DNA from: Melitaea cinxia
Taxonomy: Eukaryota; Arthropoda; Insecta; Lepidoptera; Nymphalidae
Direction of reading: 5' to 3'
Length of the DNA: 64,000 nucleotides
Assembly (NCBI RefSeq): GCF_905220565.1
Contig: NC_059405.1
Location: forward strand, 14,214,081 to 14,278,080
Part shown: one piece after another, positions 55,385-64,000 of the stretch
Numbering within the stretch: position 1 is the first letter of the stretch
How the letters are laid out: every line of letters starts with the position of its first letter
The notes under the pieces: model-generated
What the model was told of the DNA's origin: nothing
Database searches by the model: none
The model's input: the letters and a program-made list of their open reading frames with translations, nothing else
Made by a program: the position numbers and the translations under genes

Positions 55385-55640
55385 TATTGAAGACGAGAAG
55401 TTTCTCTTCCTAAAACGACAAAATTCGACAAAATTACGATGTCATGTTAGCTTCCGTAGAGATAAATATCACAGATCACTAAAATTTAATGATTATCTCT
55501 TCTTGACGTAACGAGAAGAGTATCGCGTGCACACATGTTAGCTACTGTAGACATAGAGAGATAATACGAGAAAAGGGGTCGACAAAATTTTGTCGTGGCG
55601 TGCATGCTAGGCCTGCTGGCTACTTGTTGCCGCCGATGAC
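55385..55640 (-). mobile_element. Family J repeat
   Basis: CGACAAAATTCGACAAAATT, GATTATCTCTTCTTGACGTA, TGTTAGCTACTGTAGACATA, GTCGACAAAATTTTGTCG (a palindromic block) and GCATGCTAGGCCTGCTGGC. Opposite orientation to 54520-54690. Internal symmetry (GTTAGCTTCC.. and GTTAGCTACTG..) suggests a duplicated module. Confidence 0.55.
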
Positions 55641-56213
55641 TGGACGAGTCAACGATCTCAACCATAATACATTTAATAGCGTTTTTCTCCAAATTCATAT
55701 ACATACATATACATAAATCTAACACATATTAACTTACTCAAAATACTTGTCAGAAACTTGATTAAATTTAAATGGGATAAGCACTAGTTTTCAATTAAGA
55801 AAAGAATCATCAAAATCAGTTCACCCGGTAAAATGTTATTAGGTAACACAAATAAAAATAAAAATACAGTTGAATTAAGAAACTCATTTTTTTTTTTTGA
55901 AGTTCGTTAAAAATATATAAAGTACGGTTTCTACTCCAACTTTAACTGGCTCAACTGCAATGGCGTAACCAGCTGGTAGGTATCCTGTTACTGCTCCAGG
56001 ATTGTCGATTTGATTACCTAAGCGAGTCTGGGTGTAAGTTTTGTATATGTGTGTACTATATATTATAGGTATATATTCACTAAATACATACATGTATATA
56101 TTTTATATACCAAGCAGCTTTTACAAAATCACAGTCATAAAGTTCTACTTTTCTATCGAGTGTTACATACACTAAATGTAATATAAGCAAGCAAACGAAA
56201 AGAAAACCGACTT
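55641..56213. other. Unannotated interval
   Basis: ATCATCAAAATCAGTTCACC near 55806 is a possible family E scrap. Otherwise unrecognised. Confidence 0.45.
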
Positions 56214-56345
56214 CAATTACATCAACACGTAATACAACGTAAGTAGACGAAAAAAATTAATAAAGGCACTAGTCGTCACTACGATTTTCGAAGTTTCGCC
56301 TCGATTTCCCTGGGATCCCATCATCAAATCCTGGTTTTCTTGTCA
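56214..56345 (-). mobile_element. Family E fragment
   Basis: AACCGACTTCAATTACATC, CACGTAATACAACGTAAGTA, GACGAAAAAAATTAATAAA and CCTGGGATCCCATCATCAAA correspond, reversed, to the outer parts of 2256-2666, with the middle deleted. Confidence 0.6.
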
Positions 56346-57489
56346 TTGTTAATAAAAATCACACTACGGAATGTTTTAATTTTTGCTTGAAACATGTTAT
56401 TTTTTTATTTATTTTTTGATTGCGTTAGTCAGCCAATTGTCGAGTCAACAGTTATTGACTCAGACTGTATGAGTAAAGTATTACGACTCGTAATATTTTC
56501 AAAGTTGCCACAAATGTCAAAGCGGATGAAACCATGATTAACGAAGAACATAAAACACGATAAAATGATTTATTGTATTAAGAAAATTATTATTATTAAC
56601 GTTTTGTTTTTTAACTTATTAAATAACCTTAATTGCTGTTGACAACATTGACCTTTTCTATTAATAACATATTTATTATAAGTCATTAACGAAAGTAAAA
56701 GAATTTTAAGTAAAACTCTTTTTTGATCTCCAAATACATACACAAACCCTCAAAAGAATCACATAGTTACTGCTAATTTTATTGATTACACTACTTAAAA
56801 ATGAAGTTTTCCAATCTATACTAATAAATGGTGTCCGCCGTAAAAGCGCCGGTTTTTTTTTTTTGTTCTGTTGTACACCAAAAACTACAGGAGCGATCGG
56901 AATAATACTTATACCATAAGATGCAAAGAGTTTCGGAAAAGGTTTAAGTATATGATATGTTGGTGATAACTTATCGTGTAAAAAAATATGGAAAAAAATA
57001 AGGTTGCTTGTTATTAAATAAAACAATTCATCAATTTATTTACATCTATTCTTCATTCTTGCTCAATTTTTTCCCTCCATAAAAACAGGACATACTTTCT
57101 AAACAACATTTCGATTCCATTTTTATTAGGAATTAATCTTCCTTATTTTAATGTATTTTATTAAAATTCGTCCCACGCTTCACTCCACTTTATGTCCAAC
57201 ATATTAAAACGTTCACCCTTTACTTTACATTCATATCACGTGACCGTAGTGTCACAATCACACCAATTAATCTAAGGTTCAAAATCTCCAAAAAATGTAA
57301 AGTATGGCGTTATTAAAAATAAGATTGGTATCTTGTTTCTTTATGGCAACGCATTAAAGTACTTTACAGACGGAATGCGGGCGCGATACGGTGAAGATAG
57401 GTGTGACTATTTTTAATTATTTGTGTTGGGTCGTAAAAACGCGATTCTGTGTGAAGTTAAATTTTGCGTGAAATATCATGATCAAATTT
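56346..57489. other. AT-rich stretch with a possible Helitron-like start
   Basis: A|TCTATACTAATAAATGGTGT at 56815 looks like a Helitron-like 5' end with CCGCCGTAAAAGCGCCGG downstream, but no 3' end was found. The minus-strand frame at 56706-57026 is not supported. Confidence 0.4.
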
Positions 57490-57738
57490 GGGGTACCCTG
57501 ACTGGGAAAGTGGCTCAACCTTACAGAAGACCAGAGCTAAATAAAACGACTCTCAAGTTGTGTTGTGTTCCTATGGTGAATGCGGTGGCCAGAGCTATGG
57601 GGGAGGGCGGGGAATAGGGTCGATAAAGTGACTGCAATTCTCGTAATATTCCAGGCGACCATAGGCTATAACTATACATAAATATAGTATGCACTTATCA
57701 TCAGGCGGACCGTACGTTGGTCTGCCACCTTTATAGTA
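57490..57738 (+). mobile_element. Old family A SINE-like copy
   Basis: CTGACTGGGAAAGTGGCTCA, ACCTTACAGAAGACCAGAGC, GTTGTGTTGTGTTCCTATGG and GGGAATAGGGTCGATAAAGT are recognisable, with TATCATCAGGCGGACCGTAC near the end. Confidence 0.7.
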
Positions 57739-57804
57739 TACATTTCATACTAACCGTTTCTTTACATATTGCAGAAAATACAAAACTTCGACTAATATTT
57801 CCAA

Positions 57805-58011
57805 TCTATACTAATATTATAAAGCTGTAGAGTTTGTTTGTTTGTTTGTTTGCTTGAACGCACTTCTCAGGAACTACTTGTCCGATTTGAAAAATTCTTC
57901 CAGTATTCAGCTCATTATTTAGCTCATTTATCGAAGAAGGCTATAGGCTATAATACTTTAGTGCTTCTTTTTTTTTTAATTAACGTGAGTGAAACATAGG
58001 GGCTCATCTAG
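57805..58011 (+). mobile_element. Helitron-like element, Hel-3 copy
   Basis: A|TCTATACTAATATTATAAAG at the start, (GTTT)n near 57836, CTCAGGAACTACTTGTCCG and GATTTGAAAAATTCTTCCAG in the middle, GGGGCTCATCTAG|T at the end. The most complete Hel-3 copy. Confidence 0.65.
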
Positions 58012-58282
58012 TTGGGTAAAGCTATTATACTTAATATTGTTATTATAAGGTGCGATTATCGCACAATTCTGAAACGCATTCAATATGAAATGTTCATTAT
58101 ATCGTATATTAAGATCTTTACTCGCTTCTGGTGCAAAGGAAATTTAATTAAAAAACGTAATTTCAAAATATATTTTTAGAATACACGTTTTTATTATGAA
58201 ATAAAAATATAAATTTTATTAAAAAAAATTAATTGCAATATTGAGCTATTGGTATAAATTTATTTTATTTAATATTGTCTAG

Positions 58283-58440
58283 ACGGGCAGCAGCGTCTTC
58301 GGTGCGACAAAGCCAGCCCTGCGGTCACCAACCCGCCTGCTCAGCGTGGTGACTTATGGGTAAAACACATGAGCTCCTGCCATTTTTGGCGCGAGCTTGT
58401 GGAGGCCTGTGTCCAGCAGTGGACTGTATTAGGCTGAAGT
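58283..58440 (-). mobile_element. Family C repeat fragment
   Basis: GACGGGCAGCAGCGTCTTCG, GCGGTCACCAACCCGCCTGC, GTGGAGGCCTGTGTCCAGCA and GTGGACTGTATTAGGCTGAA, followed by TGATGATGAA. Same truncated form as 22081-22248. Confidence 0.75.
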
Positions 58441-59030
58441 ATTGATGATGAATATTGTCTAGAGCAGTAACCTTATTTCTCCTTTATTGTCACAAAAAAT
58501 TCATTTATCTTTACACATTAATAAATAGCGTATAAACACTAATAAATAAGCCTGTTTTGTATGTTTTGTTGTTTTGTGTGATTAAATTATTTATTAAATT
58601 GACTATAACATTAAAATAGTTCGTAATAACCTATACAAACTATTTATTACATAACATAAAAAGAGCGGACATTTAAAATTCGAACTATAACTAAACCAAG
58701 CTTTCCAGCTAAACGGTAAAAAAAATTATAGATCAACACGAATCAAATAACGTATCAAATAAATCTAACGTAAAAAAAAACGATAAAAACGCTGGGAACG
58801 TTCCAGAAATGGAACGTCTAAAAATGTCCAGGGCGTCTCAAAGGACGAAGCGAGAATTTTAAAGAGGTCCCTAAATTTGGAGATGGCTGAATGCCGGACG
58901 AAAAAGGCCAAAGTCCGGATACAGGCTACAAGCGAACCGCCCTCTGAATACCTTGTCTGGTTATGTTATCTGTTAGATACTTTATATTTATATCTATATC
59001 TATATAATTATATAACTTTATATTTGTATA
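58441..59030. other. Unannotated interval
   Basis: 58790-58960 is moderately GC-rich (GGGAACGTTCCAGAAATGGA) with a palindromic GAACGTTC core, but no gene or repeat family was identified. Confidence 0.45.
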
Positions 59031-59100
59031 ACGTTTCAGCCTGTAATATCCCACTACTGGGCATAGGCCTCTTTCTCCGTGTAGGAAAAGGATCAGAGCA
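59031..59100 (-). mobile_element. Family B SINE 3' fragment
   Basis: ACGTTTCAGCCTGTAATATC, CCACTACTGGGCATAGGCCT and GGAAAAGGATCAGAGC, then breaks off. Confidence 0.75.
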
Positions 59101-59361
59101 TAGATATATAGTAATAATTATTTAATCAAAATCTCTGCTTAAATGAATCTTGAATTCTGTTGGATGATTTAAAAAATACAAAAAAAAATTTAGGCACTTT
59201 TAAAAACGTCAGTTACGCAATATGTAATTTTAGAAACAGACTAATGATTACCAGGAAAAACCGTATCGATATTCTTTTATTTCGTAAGTATATTCTATGG
59301 AAGTAGATACACAGCACTTTGAGCGAGAATAAAAAAAGTTACTAAAATTGATTTTTTAATT

Positions 59362-59452
59362 TAGCCTATAACATCCCACTGTTGGGCAAATCCCCTTCTC
59401 CATATTGAAGAAGCGTTTAAAATTAATTAATTGCTCCGCTGCGGGTTGGCAG
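59362..59452 (-). mobile_element. Family B SINE 3' fragment
   Basis: TAGCCTATAACATCCCACTG, GGGCAAATCCCCTTCTCCAT and CTCCGCTGCGGGTTGGC. Diverged. Confidence 0.6.
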
Positions 59453-60100
59453 AAAACCCACAAAAACCTAAATCCACTCCTAAAACAAAAATATATAAAA
59501 ATACAAATATTTACGACTTGATACTGAAATTAATGCGATTAAAAAAACACAGCTTGCATTTGCACGCATCTACTCACAGCTTGTTATATTAATGCAGACT
59601 TTTTTCATAATAATCTCGGCGTCAATCATTAACAATGTTAACGAACCCCTCTAATGATATTGAAAACCGAGGCATTGACATTCAGAACTATTTACACTAC
59701 TACACTAAAAGCTAGTCATTATACAGATTCAATTTATGTATCTACGAAGAGCGATTATAAAGATGATTTCAACTCGTATAAAAAAATTTCCTACACCTTT
59801 AAATATATTTAGGGTTATCTGTTTGTATTAGTTTTGTGTACATTTTTTTTGGATGAAAGAATAATTCATTGATTTTAGGTTACAGTCTTAATAAATAAGC
59901 TACATAATAAATATTACGATACTACTTAATTAATTATATAATATACGCTTATAATAATAAAAATATGACACGTATTACTATTACACATAAATATGATGAA
60001 AATAATTATAGTCTAGTTTTACTATAGTGACATCGTATCGTGTACTTTAGACCACACGACTAAAGTAAAACTTACGAAACGTAACTCAATCTCTTTCTAT
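59453..60100. other. AT-rich stretch without recognised features
   Basis: No feature was recognised. Confidence 0.5.
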
Positions 60101-60208
60101 ATTCACTAACTTATATCTCCCTTTCAACTTCCGTTCGCCTCGCCCGAAAAGTGTGACTTTTTGTGAGTTCGTAACGCTCTCGTCCCAAATTCAAGCGTGC
60201 GTAGAGAA
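60101..60208 (-). repeat. Family F dispersed repeat
   Basis: Reverse complement of 13007-13128 with moderate divergence: ACTAACTTATATCTCCCTTT, CAACTTCCGTTCGCCTCGCC and GTAACGCTCTCGTC are the shared parts on the plus strand. Confidence 0.65.
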
Positions 60209-60299
60209 GTTTTATTTCAAAATACTTAAAAACAGTCCAGCAGTTTTTGCGTTTAGCCATAAAAAAGCAATAAAGAAATCAAATATTTCCTTTTTATTG

Positions 60300-60390
60300 A
60301 CGACGCGTTAGCGCAGTGGTTATAGCACTAGCTTGTGGCTGTTGTGCTAGCAGTTGCAGGTTCGATCTTTGCACTTGCATACGTATGTAT

Positions 60391-60423
<33 letters not shown>

Positions 60424-60550
60424 TGATTTATTGCCACATATATTTACCATACATATCTTTGCAGCGGTCTGAGCATTTGTGCTTGTATATAAATGATTCT
60501 GACCACAGACACAAGAGTAAATTCTAGTAGGGGCCGTTGAGTGTGTCAGG
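60300..60550 (+). mobile_element. tRNA-derived SINE, second type, with inserted (AAT)n tract
   Basis: Head ACGCGTTAGCGCAGTGGTTA (A box) and GTTGCAGGTTCGATC (B box). An (AAT)n tract at 60392-60420 plus AAATGATTTATTGCCA interrupts it; this looks like the reversed tail of another retroposon. The body resumes at TTTGCAGCGGTCTGAGCATT and ends ACAAGAGTAAATTCTAGTAG, GGGCCGTTGAG. Confidence 0.6.
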
Positions 60551-60559
60551 CATTATTCA

Positions 60560-60766
60560 TCTAATATATAAAATTCTCGTCTCGCGGTGTTTGTAGTTAA
60601 ACTCCTCCGAAACGGCTTGACCGTTTCTCATGAAATTTTATGTGCATATCGGGTAGGTCTGAGAATCGAACAACATCTATTTTTCATACCCCTAAGTTAC
60701 AGGGGGAGGGGGGATTGAGAAGGTTAATAAAATATATGGCAACACAACGTTTGCGAGGTCAGATAG
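60560..60766 (+). mobile_element. Helitron-like element, Hel-4 copy
   Basis: A|TCTAATATATAAAATTCTCG at the start, GAAACGGCTTGACCGTTTCT and ATCTATTTTTCATACCCCTA inside, GCGAGGTCAGATAG|T at the end (CTAG mutated to ATAG). Opposite orientation to the other two copies. Confidence 0.65.
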
Positions 60767-61934
60767 TTTATTTATAAGATAAATGTACTGATATATAGTA
60801 CAATAGATTGTTAGGTTGTCAAACTTAAAGTTCCTTTGATATAGGTTAAAGAATATTAAGATCCTAACCTATACAAGTACCGCCGTAGGTAAATTTACTG
60901 AGATATTACGTGCCAAAACCATAAAGCAGGAGTCGTGAAAGTCAAACAGCTTGAGTAATCAGATTGGTCGTAAAGTAAGCATCTGATTGGGCGCGGTTGA
61001 TAATTTGTCTTCAATCTTTATTTATTGTTAACTAGCGATCTGACCCGATTTTGTTCACGGGGAATAATTATTCGTAACTTTTGTTAATTTGAGGCTTTTA
61101 CACTTAAATTATGTTCGTCAAATACAGCAGATATTCGAATGGTACACAATATCTTCGTAACTACTATTGAGATATATTGATTTAAATACTACGGATCCAA
61201 TTGATATTATCTTATATTGCGAACAACCAAACGCGTAATATTAAAAAAAAAAATAGTTTTGTAACCTCAAATACGTGCATTTCAAATTATTGTTATGCCC
61301 TCGCAAATTTTCTTATTTTCTACTCCAATTTACTAATTTTTCATTCCTTACAAAACTTTCTACGAAGCGTCAGACGACTTGTACAAAATAATTAGCCAAA
61401 TTTGTACAGCAGCTTTTGGTGTTTGTTTTGAGCAACACATTGAAGATATTAATTTTATTTCTATAAATTAATTTTAAGTGTTCATAGAAGATTTATCAAT
61501 CATTATTATTAAATAATAATTACCTTAAGAAAGCTACAGAAATACATTTTTACTCGCTTATTTCTTGTTTATTCCCTGTAAATGGGTCTTTTGCACCGGA
61601 TGTTGAATTTTTAATGTATATGCTTTATAATTGGGAAAACGAATTCTTGGTAAGCTTGCATAATTCTTACCAGTGGTGTAGTTGACCTTTGTATTTTCAA
61701 TTATAACTACATACGAGCCAGAAGAAAAAAATACAGTAAGATAATAATAGGTAGGTGATAATCTTGGAAGTTACAAGTTGGATTTGTTAAATTCTATCAG
61801 CGTTGCGTCAATGAAGAACCTTTGGGCTGTATAACATCACAATATAAACTCGTTAACATCTAATGGCAACTTGACTACAAATAGAAATGGAATTGCTTCT
61901 AAAAAATTAAATAGAACCTATTGAAAACAAAACT
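60767..61934. other. AT-rich stretch with a possible Helitron-like end
   Basis: ACTAGCGATCTGACCCGATT at 61031-61050 resembles the 3' end of a short Helitron-like element on the minus strand; its other end was not located. No gene. Confidence 0.45.
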
Positions 61935-62295
61935 TCGCTTCAGCCTGTAATATCCCACTCCTGGGCATAGGCCTCTTTCCTCATGAAGGATCAGAGCTTA
62001 ATCCACCACGCTGCTCCAATGCCGGTTGGCGGATATATTCCCTACTATGAGTAACGATCGCTATCAGGTGTACATGATAACAACCGGGACCGACAGCTTA
62101 ACGTAAAAGTTAACGTTAGACTTAACGTGCTCTCCGAGGCACGGTAGGGAGACCCACAACGACTGCACAAACACTCAGACCACGGCAAACACCTGTATGG
62201 CCAATACAAATGTTTGTCATGTGCGGGGATCGAACCCGCAACCGCAAACGCAACAGGTACAATCCATGGCTGTAACCGTTGCGCCAACACGGCAA
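61935..62295 (-). mobile_element. tRNA-derived SINE, family B, full length with 24-bp insertion
   Basis: Plus strand from CGCTTCAGCCTGTAATATCC to GGATCGAACCCGCAACCGC and TAACCGTTGCGCCAACACGG. A 24-bp insertion bounded by CTTAACGT (62097-62104 and 62121-62128) interrupts the CTTAACGTGCTCTCCGAGG block. Otherwise close to 28089-28433. Minus-strand frames here are artefacts. Confidence 0.9.
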
Positions 62296-62891
62296 CAAAA
62301 TTTCATATGCAAAAGAAGTTGTTAAGCGGAAATAAAATGAAAAGAATGTCTCTAGAATAGTGATCTTGTTATACAAAGAAAATGATACAATAAGTGGATT
62401 GGACCACTAATTAAGATGACGCCAGAAAAAATACATCAAACAATTTGACATTGCTCGTCCAAACTATATCTACAATCTACATCAATGAATTTGTATATTT
62501 TGTTCATCTTTCTGTAATAATTCAAGCATCCCGATGACTAGCTAGCACCCTTCATCCATAAACAGCAATAAAACTCGATGCATTATAAGCCTAAGGCACT
62601 ACATTGTCTTCCTCTCTCATAGCTTGGATTTAGCTGTCCTGTCTCTTTGTACAGGATCGTAAAAATAAGGTACGCATGCGTTCAATCGTACGTAACAATG
62701 TTGCTAAACAAACCTATGCTCCAAGCTCGGAGGTCCCATTTTCATAGATTATAGTCTTTAAAATTTTACTATGGCTTTATTTAAAATACTTTCCTTTACA
62801 CTAATATCGTAAAGTGAATTGAAATAACCTTTTAATGTTCTACAGTCTTACTGAAGGGCGCGTAACGTATTCCTACAGGTAAATTTGACCT
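62296..62891. other. Unannotated interval
   Basis: No feature was recognised. Confidence 0.5.
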
Positions 62892-63450
62892 GCTTTATTA
62901 TATGAGTCTTAATTACAGCAAGCTTCAAAAGACACTTTTGAATAATCATTTCACGAATTAAAATTATACTTGTTTTTATTAATTAATTATAGTTAGAAGT
63001 GAAGGTACCACCATCGGGTTTTTTTTTATGTCACTAGGTCGGCAAACAAGCGTACGGCTCACCTGATGGTAAGCGATTACCGTAGCTTATAGACGCCTGC
63101 AACACCAGAAGCATCGCAAGCGCGTTGCCGACCCAATCCCCAATCTCCCCAGGAGCTCTGGTCACCTTACTCACCAACAGGAACACAATACTGCTTGAAA
63201 ACAGTATTATTTAGCTGTGATCTTCTGTAAGGTCGAGGTACTACCACAGTCGGGCTGCTCCATATTTTGAGCAGGAAACTCCTGCTGTGCCCTACCTCAG
63301 TCAAAACCACCACACCACCACCACCACACCACAGATTCAGAATGTAGAGTCGGAAGAGATAAATCGTCATGAAACTCCGTAGTTACTCTTTAAAAAAAAA
63401 CCGTCTTTTATTAAAAAATTGGTACCTAATATCTTGCATGAAATACAGCG
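62892..63450 (+). mobile_element. Family D SINE-like repeat split by a family A insertion
   Basis: The left part has CTTTATTATATGAGTCTTAA, GCTTCAAAAGACACTTTTGA and GGTACCACCATCGG. The right part resumes with CAGATTCAGAATGTAGAGTC, ATGAAACTCCGTAGTTACTC and TATCTTGCATGAAATACAGC. A (CCA)n tract at 63306-63333 adjoins the junction. Confidence 0.7.
63019..63302 (-). mobile_element. Family A SINE-like repeat, full length, nested
   Basis: Reversed A tail TTTTTTTTTATGTCACTAGG to TGCCCTACCTCAGTC. Very close to 36252-36531. Its position inside a family D repeat shows that family A was active after family D. Confidence 0.9.
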
Positions 63451-63916
63451 CCACACAACTCCACACCACACAACTTAATGATTAAGAGTGTATGCTACCT
63501 CAAATTGCTTATTTTCCACTCGGCAGTATTTTCATATCTTCCAAACTACTGAATATTTAAGTTTGAAATTTATGTATGGTAAAGTTTGGGACATAAACTA
63601 TCTTTCATATGTTTCGAAAACACGATTCCATAAAATTTTCTCGATACAAAAAAATCGTAAAGTTACCTCTATTTTTGTATTAAAACCTTAATATCTCAGT
63701 AAATATAGAAGTTATGGACTTAAGATTAAGCATGGTAATTGAAATAAGTATGAAGAACATTTTATATGTTGTGTTTTTAAAAAAATAACTATTGGTAATG
63801 TTTGTGGCGAGAAAATACATATAATTCGCGCGATGAATAACCAAGCGCTCTCAATTCTCATGTGTTTTTAGTACGGGTGAAATCTGAATTCTAGCTGAGG
63901 TAGTGTAGCCCCTTAA
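63451..63916. other. AT-rich stretch without recognised features
   Basis: No feature was recognised. Confidence 0.5.
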
Positions 63917-64000
63917 CTAGTTGTGACCCGCGGTTACACCATGGCTAATCGTGGAGAAAATGTAACAAAATATTTTGTAAACCATTACTGTGTAGCTCGG
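63917..64000 (-). mobile_element. Helitron-like 3' end, cut by the window edge
   Basis: Plus strand CTAGTTGTGACCCGCGGTTA; reversed, this ends CCGCGGGTCACAACTAG|T with a short CCGCGG block, as in Hel-1 and Hel-2 ends. The 5' end lies beyond the window. Confidence 0.5.

Noticed and set aside
55486..55725. 79-codon minus-strand frame near the U2-headed element
   Set aside because: Falls mostly inside a family J repeat; the similar frame at 54490-54705 is also in a J copy.

Overview
The window reads as AT-rich eukaryotic nuclear DNA, almost certainly from a moth or butterfly (Lepidoptera). This rests on dense dispersed repeats of lepidopteran type (tRNA-derived SINEs, other SINE-like families, short Helitron-like elements), a CR1/Jockey-type reverse transcriptase remnant, and a coding exon with eukaryotic splice sites. 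The species call is inference from pattern memory; no database search was run. There are no operons, bacterial promoters or CRISPR arrays.

Gene content is very low. One convincing protein-coding segment was found: a first coding exon at 39309-39857 (+), with an acceptor, an 83-nt 5'UTR carrying an in-frame stop, a 155-codon open start, and a strong donor in phase 1. It encodes a Ser/Arg-rich, probably disordered N-terminus with a PPSY motif. Its other exons are not recognisable, so most of the window is probably intron or flank of this gene. Candidate promoters upstream are a GC-rich island with CRE, ETS and YY1/Pho-like sites at 14281-14400 and a CpG-dense block with CArG-like boxes at 25530-25790. 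A cluster of three CACGTG E-boxes lies at 15660-15724.

Most of what can be annotated is mobile DNA. I use private labels. Family A is a SINE-like repeat of about 280 bp (14 copies or pieces). Family B is a tRNA-headed SINE of about 345 bp. Family C is a repeat of about 330 bp. Family D is a SINE-like repeat recognised by a GGCTTCAAAAGCA-type core. Family E has ACCGACTTCA inverted ends. Families F, G, H, I and J are two-copy repeats. Five Helitron-like families (Hel-1 to Hel-5) begin TC, mostly end CTAG, and mostly lie between A and T.

Layout: 1-6.5 kb holds family A and E copies, a Hel-4 copy, then two Hel-1 copies flanking a 1-kb AGAAT/AGAAC pentanucleotide array. 6.5-14 kb is mostly unannotated with scattered SINEs. 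14-24 kb holds the promoter-like island, the E-box cluster, several SINEs, a 22-bp minisatellite, a long foldback and an exact 107-bp tandem duplication. 24-32 kb holds a tRNA-like sequence inside an inverted repeat, further repeats and the reverse transcriptase remnant. 32-45 kb is the exon region with Helitron-like copies. 45-64 kb is a nested transposon landscape, including an element starting with a U2 snRNA 5' end at 54796-55191.

I found no clearly new multi-gene system. The observations most worth checking are the U2-headed retroposon, the tRNA-like sequence in a perfect inverted repeat, the structured pentanucleotide array, several long perfect foldbacks and the regulatory clusters upstream of the exon.
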